From Numida meleagris (taxonomy: Eukaryota > Chordata > Aves > Galliformes > Numididae), in contig NC_034414.1 in the NCBI RefSeq assembly GCF_002078875.1, positions 31,948,367-32,012,366 on the forward strand: a DNA stretch of 64,000 nucleotides, read 5' to 3'. Below the pieces are notes generated by a model. The model was not told the origin of the DNA. It saw only the letters and a list, made by a program, of their open reading frames with translations, and did no database searches. The position numbers and the translations under genes are program-made. Of the stretch, positions 1 to 18,288 are shown one piece after another. Every line of letters starts with the position of its first letter. Within the stretch, counting starts at the first letter, position 1.

Positions 1-7891
<7,891 letters not shown>

Positions 7892-8565
7892 TAAAATAAC
7901 TTCAGCTTTTTTATTATATCAGTACATCTGCCTTAAAGTAAACATGGAGTGGCAGACTTGCAGTATAATCAGCGGTAACTTAGGGAGACGGTATTTCCTT
8001 TTCTTAACCCACTTAGCTGCATTTTATTATTATTTCAAAGAGAAATATCTAATCTTCAAACAAGCTTTGTAATAACAATTGATTAGTTCTGCCAATTCCT
8101 TTACAAATTTGGTTATCTACAGTTTATTTTTGTGTGGTGTAAGTAAATATAATGACAGACATACTCCCCAGCTGCAAAGCAGTAGTTTGAGCTGAATTAT
8201 AGGTGGAGAATTTAACCTATAGTTTTAGCTGGGGAAATGCTTCCTGTATGATGTTATCAAGCTGCTGACTTGAAGTAGGTACAAAATTTAAACTGGACAG
8301 AAAATGTTTCTTGCAATGTTTACTTGTACAGACACATGTCTGCTTCTGAAAATCTTGATTCCGAATGGTAAATGGAGATGTACCTGAACTGCAAAACTTT
8401 AGTTGTGTCTGCACAATGAAACCCTCTCTAGGGTTCAGGAGGTTTGATTATTATTTTAGGACTTTTTGTTTTATTTCCTACTGCCCCGCACCTTGTGTGT
8501 GGTCATCTGCATCCATGCTGAGTGAGTGCCAAAAGCTGTCATCTTGATATGGTAGTGTTTTACAC

Positions 8566-9130
8566 TTGCCTGTTAGAAGCATTAGAGGCTCCAGCAGGTG
8601 TGAGATTCAAGCCTCAAGCACAAAAGAGTGGGGTAAAGATGGGCTACTGCCACCCTTAGACTCTGGCTCAGAATCTTTAAGAGCAAAGCTTGTGGTGGGG
8701 TCCTCACTTGTTTTTCTTTGTTGTCATGGTAAGTCTCAGCTGACAGGTACAATGCTACCTTTACAAGGCCGCACAACGTGCTCCCTCCACCTGCATCTGT
8801 CACATTTTGCCACTGCTCGATGGTCACGCATATGCCATGCAGCTGGGTGACAGGCGTGTGATCCTGCTAACTGTGTGGGAGGAGCAGAGTGGAGTGGCCT
8901 TCAGGGCTGCAGGCCTCATGCTGCAGGGGCTCCCACATGGTTCATGCTATGCCTGGATGGCTACAGTGCTGCGCCATTTTACCTCCCGCATGAGGCTGCT
9001 GTGTGGCAGGGAGCTGCTCACTCTCCCTCACAACCTGGTGTCTCAAGTGCAACCTGCAACTTCTGTCTCTCATGTGCAGATTGGGTTTGTCTCCTTTGTG
9101 TATGACTTGTTTATGCACTATTGTTGATAG
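8566..9130. other. GC-richer intronic block, unidentified
   Basis: This block has clearly higher GC than the flanking intron and carries overlapping open frames on both strands (about 106, 94, 81 and 76 codons). They overlap one another in different frames and show no recognisable domain. An old, decayed interspersed repeat is as likely as anything functional. I do not recognise it. Confidence 0.3.
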
Positions 9131-12100
9131 AAGCAGTCACAGCACAGGGTGTGATCTGTGTCCAATGTGAGCTGCTTAGGATGTTGTCCTGTGTGGCTGA
9201 TCTGGAGCTGTACAAGGCCCAACATGAACTCACATCGTTCAGTGGCTTGTGCAAGGGAAAGCCTGACTGCTGAGTGGCAAAATGGTGTTACACCTACTTG
9301 CTGGCCAGTCTTTACTATTGGTGAAATGCTTAATATCTGTGTGTTGTGGTTAAGATATTTGAGATAGCAGAAGATCAGTTGTGTACTTAAAAATAGATCC
9401 TCTGAGTCATCTGTGACTGTGTTAATTCCAACTGTAGGTAAGAAACTTGCTCACACCTGTATCTCCACTCTGTCAAGGAGCCCCTTATAAATTAGGAGTG
9501 CTTCTCCAAGCCGCGCTTGATATAAAAAGATCCCTTCTACTGACATCCAAGGATCTTGCATTTCACTAACAATCTGATCCCTCACCATGTAAACTGGGGT
9601 GCTGGAGAAATATTCTTAAGCATGAGGCAAAAAGTAGCTGGTTACAACTATGTGAGCTTTCCTTTGAGAATAGAGGTTTCTGGCAGTATGTGTGACTTAA
9701 CCAAACCTGTTACACTTACGTGTGCAGAAGATGAATGGTTGCTGAAGGGCCAAATCCATCACCAGTGTTGCCTGGCCTAGCAAAGTGAAACATTGCACAT
9801 GCACTTCCCTTTGTACTCGGTTGGGCCTTTTAAAAGGAAGCAGTCGTCCAGTGGCAAATCAGCATTCCTCTCAGCTGCTGGCAGCTGAAAGATGTATGAT
9901 CGTACAGTGCAGGCAAAATTCCCATTGGAGACAGCTTTGGATTGCTCTCCCCCTGAACCCTGGGAAAGATTAGAAAGAGGGAGGCCTGGTGCAGAAATCT
10001 GCATTGAATTTTCTCTATGCTTCTTTGAGGGGGCAGGGTCTGCTTTATCACTGAAATGGCAGTGAGTCTGTCCCGACCACTTCTAAGTGTGGTGGAATGC
10101 CCTTTGGAGCTGTTCGGGCATAGCTACCTGTTTAGGTCAGCTTGATTTCCCTGCAGTTTTGTTGAGATCTTCCTCAAATGCTGTATTCTACTTGCCCCAA
10201 AGGATTTCTTGGGAAGGGAAGCTTGTTGCAGAGTCTTAGGTTACATTAGCAACCTTTGGGCTTTTCCACTGATACCTGGTCGCAGCAGAGATTGATTCAG
10301 ACTAGACCCAGTCTATTATGGCTCCTGGGAGCTCTCCCTCCATGTGTCTCATCTTTTTCCTTAAGTTTATGGTGTGCATGTAGTTTGTGATTTTTAGGAG
10401 ATGGAAGTGAGATGGGTGAGTGATGACATGTTTTTTACAGACTTTCTCTGCATGAGGTAGTTATATTTACTACATAAAATAATATATCCATAATTCCCAA
10501 AGTTGGAACCTAGACAGCCGTAGGCATTTTGGCTGTTTATGGAGAACAATCTCTTGATGACAATGCATGACTGCATTTTTGGCACCAAAAGGGTTAATCT
10601 AGTCAATGTTTGATATTAGACATGCAGACACTGAAAGGGTTAAGGAAAGGGCCTTCGGGCAGTAAATGTTGAAAGATTATCCTAATTTTATTAGAGGCAA
10701 ATGTCTATGTTGTTCTTAACATGTCACCTCACTTGTTCAACAAAAAACTAAGCTATATAACATATTGATCATCTAACAAACCTAAGTACTGGTGACCTGT
10801 AATCTACCAAGCATTTATTGACTTTATCCTGGTTCAGATCCACAAATGCAGATCAATGCCATCTAACACCATTTTAGAGATCAGTAATTATGTGGCAGGT
10901 CTGATTCTTTTTTCCTCCTGTCCTGGAAAGAGAGAGTTAAATAGACCAATAATAAAAATAAAGTACTCTAAACATCTTACAAAGGAGAAAAAGGAGAAGC
11001 TGATTTAATGGTCTAATGAGGCCATCTTCCAGAGACTTGTTTTGTGTAGGGCTTGCTTTGACCTTTCACTTTGCTCAGGAGCCCAACGCTTCATTTTTCA
11101 CATTCTTGCAATTACGTTAACGCTTCAAGCATTTCTGACTCCAAGTCAGCTAGCAACACCAGGCATAACTCAACACTGTGAGTTTTTCTCCTCTCTGTAG
11201 ATTCATTAACAGGTCACTGGGGTCCCAACTGAAATTTAAAACTGACTGGTTCTGTTGGGTTAGCTGAGTTATAGCAAGGGAGATGGCAGGAAAGGGGCTG
11301 AGAGAAGGGGAGGAGAGAGAGAAGACTCTGGGGTTTCTGTTGGGGAATATATGTGTGAAAACCCTAAGCAGAAGATTAAAAGGTGTCTGCAGCTTTATCA
11401 TCCACTCTTTTATTTGAAGGGGAAGAAAACAGATCTGAAAGTCTTTTGGGGTATTTTCTGCATTCTTTGGAGACAAAGTTAAAAAAAAAAAATAATAAAA
11501 GGCCACTGCCTTTACACACAAGGCTAAATGACTTATAGAGTTGTGCATCAGTTTGTACTATAGTGATGGATATGACGCCCCCAGACTTTAATTCCTATTT
11601 AATCTCTTTATGGGATATTTCAAAAAATGAATATGGCAGATTATGCATGAAAAGTGAGAAATAAATCTTTTTAAGGTTTAAAAACATGTGGTCTACAGGA
11701 AAGCACCAGGGAACAGTTTCAGTTTTGTATTTTATTATACCAGGATTTTATACCTGATTTGTCACATTCTTAGTTTAGTCAACCAAAGGACCTGATCCAG
11801 AGAAGTCAGATGAGTGGCTGAAGTTTTTCAGGACCTTTTGGGAAGTTCAGTGCCTTTTAGGATTAGGCCTGGGGTGATAAACTTGTCTTCTTACTTATGG
11901 TCAAGAAGCTGCTTCTAGGTTTTGCAGAAGTAAATGGGCATCAAATTCAGTTTGCCCTATTCATTTGACAGCTTGGTTGTTTACTGTGGTTGCTTGTGCT
12001 GAAGGAAGAGGATCTGTCCCTCTATAGCTGAGGATTACTCTCTAGGGCAATATCTTTAAGTGGTTTTGAAAAATTGTCGTCCACATTTCTGTGGCAAAAG

Positions 12101-14820
12101 ACTCAATATGTGGTCCAGGGCTAAGTGAACTGTTAGCTGATGTCAGCTGAAATCATGTGTGTTAATCCTAGGTTACATCTCTGGGTTGATGCAAGTTTGA
12201 AAAATTAGGGAGTGTAGCTCTTACTTACATATCATCATGCAATGGACAAGTTTGTTTATTAAAGTAGCTGATAATGCCTGAAGGCCTGTCTCTCTACTGA
12301 AACTATATAAGGCATTGAACCAAGCTCTGAGAGGAAAAAAAGACAGAGATAGCAGTAATAATAATGAATAAATAATATAATAATAAAAAGCAATGTGTTC
12401 ATACCAAGTCTTGAAAGCCTAATATCCAAAACCTAATACTCCAGCTTTTTTTTCCCCTAGAATTGTGCATATAAGTGAGCCTGCTGAGGCCAGCTAGCAT
12501 AGATGTTCTTTATAGGGATTCAGAATATGTGTTTATTTCTGTTTACAAATAAAGCTATAGGGTTTCGTTTTACTGGAAGAGAGCTGTCTTTTTGTAAGAA
12601 AGAAACTTCCTAATAGAAAAGCCCAAATATCCAGACTGTGAAAAATCAAACTTCCTAATAAATAATGCTTCACTGGAGAGGCATTATTTCAGAAGGCACA
12701 GTTCTCATGAAGGTGAACTGTATGAAGTATGAAAAACTCCTAAAGAACAATGACTTTTTTCAGCAGAGGAAGATACAGGAATAGAGTAGCCCTTATTAAT
12801 TCATCTTTTCCTTTCAAGTTTGAGGGGCCCGTCCTTGTGTTGATATGTATGAGTAATTCCCATTAATGGTGATGGGAGTTACGCATGTGCACTGACAGAA
12901 GAATAGACCCCTTAGTGTTCAAAGCACATGAAATTTACATTTTTTCCATTGCTGTAATTGAGATGTTGACAAATTGGAGAATATTGATGAGCCTTTGTTT
13001 TAAGTATTTCTTGCCAAGTTTGTTTTATTTTTTCATGGTTTGAACAATGGTGTGGGTTCAGCAGCAATGAATAATCAGGGTAGAGTAAAGATAACTTTCT
13101 ATTTCAATATTTTGATGTGCCAATATGAAATAAATTGTCTTAGGCAAATGGAATATGCTGTTTTAATCATTAGCTATGCATGAAAGAAAAATTGATGTTG
13201 ACATCTTTGCTGTAAAATCGTTGTAATGGGGCCTTCCTTACAATTCATTTTTGTAAAATTCATTTTGTACATTTTGCAGCAATTGAACAATCCCTGCACT
13301 GTGAATAGGCAGAATTCCCAGAAATACTGAGACAGTTGGCCCAGTAACTGCTGAGCTCACACTGCACACCACATGCACATTAACCATAATGATGCCAGAA
13401 CCAGCTTAGCTAAATATAGTCACATTTTAGTATCCTACCATCCTCTCTTTTCTTTCCTTCTATTGCATGAACAAATAGAGCTTTTTGCAGTTCTTATTTG
13501 ATTGCTGGGTTGGGGGGACATTTATGTCCCTACCCACTATTCAATAAGTAGCAGTAAAATTTCACAGCGAATCTTTGCTTCACTACACTGTTTTCTAATA
13601 TTCAGGCAGATTCCTTACTGTTTACTAAATTAAAGCTCAGAATGTGGGGATTTTAAAATCTCATATTTGTATTTAACGTCCTCACCTCAGTCTTAGATTT
13701 AAATCCATGTTATATTTAAGCATATATTAAAAGTCTATCAATAGATACATACTAGAAAACATTTATTTCTGTATTTGAAAGTGCTATGCAGGGGTTTCAA
13801 ACACAGCCCAGGAAAACTCTGTCAATGGAATGTTTTCATAGTGGCAGTAATCTCTTTAAAATAACCCTAAATACAATATGACAGATGCCATCTGGAATAA
13901 TCTTTTGCTAGTTGCTTTCAACTTTTATTTTTTTCTTACAGTTAAGTTCATCTAAAACTGGTCACTTACTGTTGTGGTAAATGTAGCAAACTCTTTCTTC
14001 CCTTGTGCACACGTACGTTCAGAATTTACTTGATTATACTTAAGAGATGTTTGCCTCTGCTTTGTGTTGCTTTTTTTTGTGTGTGTGTGTGTTTATATAT
14101 ATATTTAGATATTTGTATTTCAAAACGAAGAAGGTAGGATTCCTCCTTAGGCCATTCTTTTCATCTCAGATCCTACTCAGCCTAACCCAATTTGCCTCTG
14201 AATGTTAGATAACATCCCATTTGCTAAATTACAATTGTATGCTTGTTACAATATTAATGGTTTCATAATGCAACGCATTTAAACATACAGTAGCAAGTGC
14301 TTAAATGTCTTCCTGTGTTGTTACAGACCGACTAATTTCTTCCTATATGTGCCAACTTATTTGAAAGATCTAGTGTTGGAATCTCTAGATTTTTTTTTTA
14401 ACTTGGTCGTGTAAAGGGATGTCTCCTGATGCCTGTTAGAGTTTAATTTAGAGTAGTAATTAAACTTGAATACTGCCTCATAAACAAAAGATAAACAATA
14501 AACCAGCCATGTTCCCTGCTGTTTCATAGCTTTCTTTCCCAGATGTTTTATCCTGATAATTTTTACATAGCACTCTTTGCTAGCTAGTTCACTACGGACA
14601 GAGGTCAAAGCCTAGTTCCTTGTAACAAGGTTTTTAAAAACTTTTTTTTATTAAACAAAATAACGTAGAATTTTCCTTTGTGTAGCTGATAAAATTTGAA
14701 AACGCTAATTGACCTAGCAATTCCCTCCCTCTTGTTTAACATGATGGCAATAATTTAAAATATATATATTGTTTTTTCTTATTTCTTACTATCGATGGTG
14801 CTGTTTCTTAACATTATGGT
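9131..14820. other. Intronic sequence with no gene seen
   Basis: This is AT-rich unique sequence. The longest open frame (132 codons, minus strand, 11150-11548) has low-complexity hydrophobic and serine runs and no domain. A possible palindromic-repeat remnant lies near 11790-11875, where GACCTGATCC faces GATTAGGCC. A (GT)n run at 14079-14092 is followed by alternating TA to about 14104. I see no further supportable feature. Confidence 0.6.
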
Positions 14821-14867
14821 GCATGGGTAGTGTATTAAAGTCCTCTACCATCCTTTAAAAGCAAAAG

Positions 14868-15057
14868 GTACCTGCGCAGGAGTTTCTCTGCCCATGCTGA
14901 GCAGCTGCGGAAATACTCGCAGCAGAGCGCTTTAATTCGTCCAGCTGCCCGCTCGGGCTGCAGGAGCTGGCGGTCCATTCCTGGACTGCTCCATGTCAGC
15001 CACGATCTTTCTAATTGCCAGGTAGGAGTGGGCCGCTCGTCTGCAGAAGCCATGTTA
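14868..15057. other. CpG-rich island inside the intron, possible exon or regulatory element
   Basis: Eleven CpG dinucleotides fall between 14875 and 15039, in an intron that otherwise has few. On the minus strand a 72-codon frame opens at 15053 with a favourable start context (A at -3, G at +4). A second frame is open for 40 codons between stops at 15055-15057 and 14932-14934 and contains the stretch SYLAIRKIVADMEQSR, which looks protein-like but which I cannot assign. Splice-like sites exist on both strands: CCAG/GTAGGAG at 15021/15022 on plus, and GCGCAG/GTACC on minus. It could be a conserved enhancer, an antisense RNA exon, a fragment of an old retrocopy, or chance open frames in GC-rich DNA. 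Confidence 0.4.
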
Positions 15058-15215
15058 TTTTCACTGGGTGGGGTAATTACTGAAAGCTGAGAATAGCTGC
15101 ACTAAAGACACAGGGATACTTTCATGATCCCATTAGCATAAGAGTGGGTAAATTATTCATGGCAAGTGAGGATTCTATGGGGAAAAGTATAGTTAATGCA
15201 CATAGTTTTTAAATG
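15058..15215. promoter_or_regulatory. Candidate conserved non-coding element next to the CpG-rich island
   Basis: The sequence is compact and free of repeats, with homeodomain-type cores (GGTAATTACT at 15071-15080, AAATTATTCATG near 15151-15162) and an ATTAGCAT core at 15133-15140. It directly abuts the CpG-rich block. The call rests on texture and motifs only; conservation was not measured. Confidence 0.3.
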
Positions 15216-15476
15216 TATCCCTTTCTGCTCTGAGACTAAATTCTTGTTGGATTCAGTTCTCAGACATTTACGGGAAAGCTCTAGTGGCATGTTAGACGCA
15301 GTTCATCTCTCTCTGTTTGCAGCGCTCTCAATAGAGACCATCTGGCAAAGATCCAAAAGGTGATTAAACAAAATGATCAGCTCTTGTTGCTGTGTTACAT
15401 GTCCAATACTCTGGATTAAAAAACATGACCCACAACAGTCGGCTAACATCTCTCTTTTTTTTCCCCCCTTTTTTCC

Positions 15477-15500
15477 ACCTCCCCCCACCCCCCTTCCCCT
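15477..15500. repeat. C-rich low-complexity tract
   Basis: A run of T, C and A bases with several C-runs around 15464-15499 forms a pyrimidine-rich low-complexity patch. No function is evident. Confidence 0.6.
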
Positions 15501-15847
15501 GAAAGAATTCAGATGGTCTGCAAATGTCTATGCCATCTTTGTGTCCTTATGGCCCATAATCATGAACAGGTTGTGCAAATGGCTCTTTCTGTAACACGGT
15601 CTGTTCCAGCAGCATAGAAACATTTCATATTAATTGGGTCAGTCTAATGTTCATAATGACATGGGGAAAAATTACCCAAATGTGTTCTTATAGTAAACAC
15701 TTAAAATGTGTCTTTCTGCTATTAGAAAGTGAAATTTGACATCAGGCTCATGTGGCTGATTTTTTTTTTTTTAAGTCTGAAGAAAAAGCATGACACTGTC
15801 ATCTGCTGAAAATAGTTTAAAGCCCCTTCTAACCAAACAACCGGTGG

Positions 15848-15867
15848 NNNNNNNNNNNNNNNNNNNN
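15848..15867. other. Assembly gap (20 N)
   Basis: Twenty undetermined bases are followed closely by a run of eight G (15873-15880). The true sequence length here is unknown. The G-rich edge suggests a sequencing or assembly difficulty. Confidence 0.98.
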
Positions 15868-16589
15868 TGAGTGGGGGGGGAACGGAAGATGAGCTGTGGT
15901 TTAACACCACAATCAGGGATGAATTTACAGTGCTTTCAGAAGAGTACTCCCTTATCATAAACAAGCTGATAATCACACTGAATCTAACTCCCAATTAGCT
16001 CTTTCCTCACTCGTGGAGATCAGCATACATGTCCTCCTTAAGCCATGATATGTTGCTGTTGAGTCAGACAGAACATTTGTATACCTTATGTCATATTCAG
16101 AATTTAAGGATTAATGCTATGTACTTACTAGAAAACGTAGCTAATCAGCAAGGTAATTTTTCAAACCAATCACTTCAATATCTGAGTTAAGGTAAAAATG
16201 CCAAGACTGTGAATAGAGGACATATGTATCTTATCTTTTTGGGGTTGTACCAAATGCCAAGTACTAGCGTAAATTCAACAGAAACCAGACATTGTTGGAA
16301 AGTAATTAAAGAAATATTGAAATTAAACCTACCATATGAGTGAAATATTTGTGGGCCTGCTTTGTTGCGTACACAGCAGTATGCATGGAACTGAGCAGGG
16401 TTTCTTTCCCCCTTCCTTTCTCGGTTGTACTTGACAAAATACCATGGAGGGATCACCTCTATGTGATCAGAATTGGGACTGTCTTCACACTGCAACCACA
16501 CGCCAAAATCGGCAAGCTTGCTTCAAGCAGAAATTTATTTAAAATCTAGCAATAAAATAAAGAAAGCCTCCAAACCTACACTAAGAAAA

Positions 16590-16780
16590 ATCTGACATTG
16601 CTGGTGGAGGCGGCCCACCCTGCTGCTGTCAGCTCCCCTTACTGTGAGGTGGGCAGCAGCAGGTAAGGGTGGTGGACGGGCTGAGTGCCTGTGGAGGGAT
16701 CACAGCTCCCCTGAGTCAGGGCCGTGCAGCAGATGAAAGGGCCCTGCGTAGCCTTGGGGGTCTTCAGGCTATTACAGGGC
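16590..16780. other. GC-rich intronic patch, unidentified
   Basis: A short GC-rich block with GGTGGAGGCGG and repeated GCAGCAG or GCTGCTG stretches stands out from AT-rich surroundings. No domain, promoter or repeat family was recognised. Confidence 0.3.
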
Positions 16781-17705
16781 AACTCATGCTCTGTTATCAT
16801 GCTGATTTTCAATTGATTTTTGGCTGTACAGTACTTGTTGAAGGCCCTCTGGAGCATCAAGCACTGCATTAAGGAACTATGCATTGTAATATGTGTCTTT
16901 TGTCTTCCTGCCTTTACTTTGCCTGTGTTAACCGTTCTGCAATGTTCCAGCATCTGAGAGTGTTTTGTAGCCGAGGAAGAACAGGTGAAAAATAATCTGA
17001 CAACCATTTTTAGTTGTCTCTTATTGAGGTCTGATATATTTGTTCCTAATTCTGTTATTTCAGATCAATCCAATTTCAAATAACTGCAAAACATTGCTTT
17101 TAACCTGTACAATTACTTCTACTCTAATTGACTGATCACAAGGTACCAGTTAACCCAGGCCCAGAGTCTGAATGTGTTTTCCTCTTTTTCAATCTTGCTG
17201 TACAATTCCTTTCAGTAACTAGCATTAAAGACTGTTAAAGTTCAAAATTTTTCTGCAATCTCAGCTCTATAAACTGATTTCTCCTTTCTCCACCTAAACG
17301 ATTGTATCTCTCAGGTAGGTTTTCCATTCACCAAAAATTGACTGATTCACATGCAAGTCTTGATAACATTAGGATTTTTAAGATCAGATCAGTGGCTAAA
17401 TATTTATGCTATAGTTTTCAAAATAAATGTTTACCATTTCAACCATTGGTTTCTACTACGCTGGCATGTGTAAATCTTCATGCATACAGTGAATGAATCT
17501 TTAAAATGTTTTCATTCTCATAAAAAGTACTTGTAAAATGAATGTAGAAACTTAGACTTGCAGTCTTCTGGTCTAACTCAGCACATGGTTTTACAAGAAT
17601 TAGAAGAGAGCAGTACAACTGTATGTGACTGCAACCTTAGTTACTTTGCTAGTTGCAGGCACAATCCAAATAACGAGAATGGTCACCAGGAGGACATAAT
17701 TGTAT

Positions 17706-18288
17706 CAGAAATAGTGTTGCCAGTAGGAGTAGGGAAGTAATTGTCCCTCTGTACTCAGCACTGGTGAGGCTGCACCTCGAGTACTGTGTTCGGTTTTGGG
17801 CCCCTCACTGCAAGAAAGACATTGAGGCCCTGGAGCGTGTTCAGAGGAGGGTGAAGAAGCTGGTGAGGGGTCTGGAGCACAGGCCTTATGAGGAGCGGCT
17901 GAGGGAGCTGGGATTGTTCAGTCTGGAGAAGAGGAGGCTCAGGGGAGACCTTATCGCTCTCTATAACTACCTGAAGGGAGGTTATAGTGAGCTGGGAGTT
18001 GGCCTCTTCTCTCTTATAACTAGTGACAGGATGAGGGGGAATGGCCTCAAGTTGTGCCAGGGGAGATTTAGGCTGGACATTAGGAAATTCTGCTTTTTTG
18101 AAAGAGCGGTCAGGCGCTGGAATGGGCTGCCCAGGGAGGTGGTTGGGTCACCGTCCCTGGTGTTCAAGAAACGTTTAGATATAGTGTTAAGAGACATGGT
18201 TTAGTGGGGTTATTGGTGGTAGGTGGTTGGTTGGACTGGATGATCTTGTAGGTCTTTTCCAACCTAGCTAATTCTATGATTCTATGAT
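17706..18288 (+). mobile_element. CR1 non-LTR retrotransposon, 5'-truncated 3' end
   Basis: The block matches the avian CR1 LINE 3' region: the end of the reverse-transcriptase ORF, then a short 3' UTR and the characteristic terminal 8-bp-type repeat (ATTCTATGATTCTATGAT, 18271-18288). The phrase GGATGATCTTGTAGGTC followed by TTTTCCAACC is the diagnostic CR1 3' UTR. The 5' boundary near 17706 is approximate. It lies in the sense orientation relative to MEIS2. As is usual for CR1, the copy is heavily 5'-truncated and I see no clear target-site duplication. Confidence 0.95.
17764..18204 (+). pseudogene. 3' fragment of the CR1 ORF2 (pol) reading frame
   Basis: A 146-codon frame is open to its natural stop and carries hallmark CR1 C-terminal stretches such as [41 protein letters not shown] and [17 protein letters not shown]. 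In full-length elements ORF2 encodes endonuclease and reverse transcriptase. Here the catalytic RT motifs and the whole endonuclease are absent, so nothing functional can be made. The frame has no internal stop or frameshift over about 440 nt, which suggests a fairly young insertion. The methionine at 17764 is internal and is not a true start. Confidence 0.9.

Noticed and set aside
8807..9127. Overlapping frames in a GC-richer block as a possible gene
   Set aside because: Several frames on both strands overlap with no consistent coding signal, so open frames are explained by base composition.
11150..11548. 132-codon minus-strand frame
   Set aside because: Low-complexity hydrophobic and serine-rich runs, no domain, and no CpG, splice or promoter signal.
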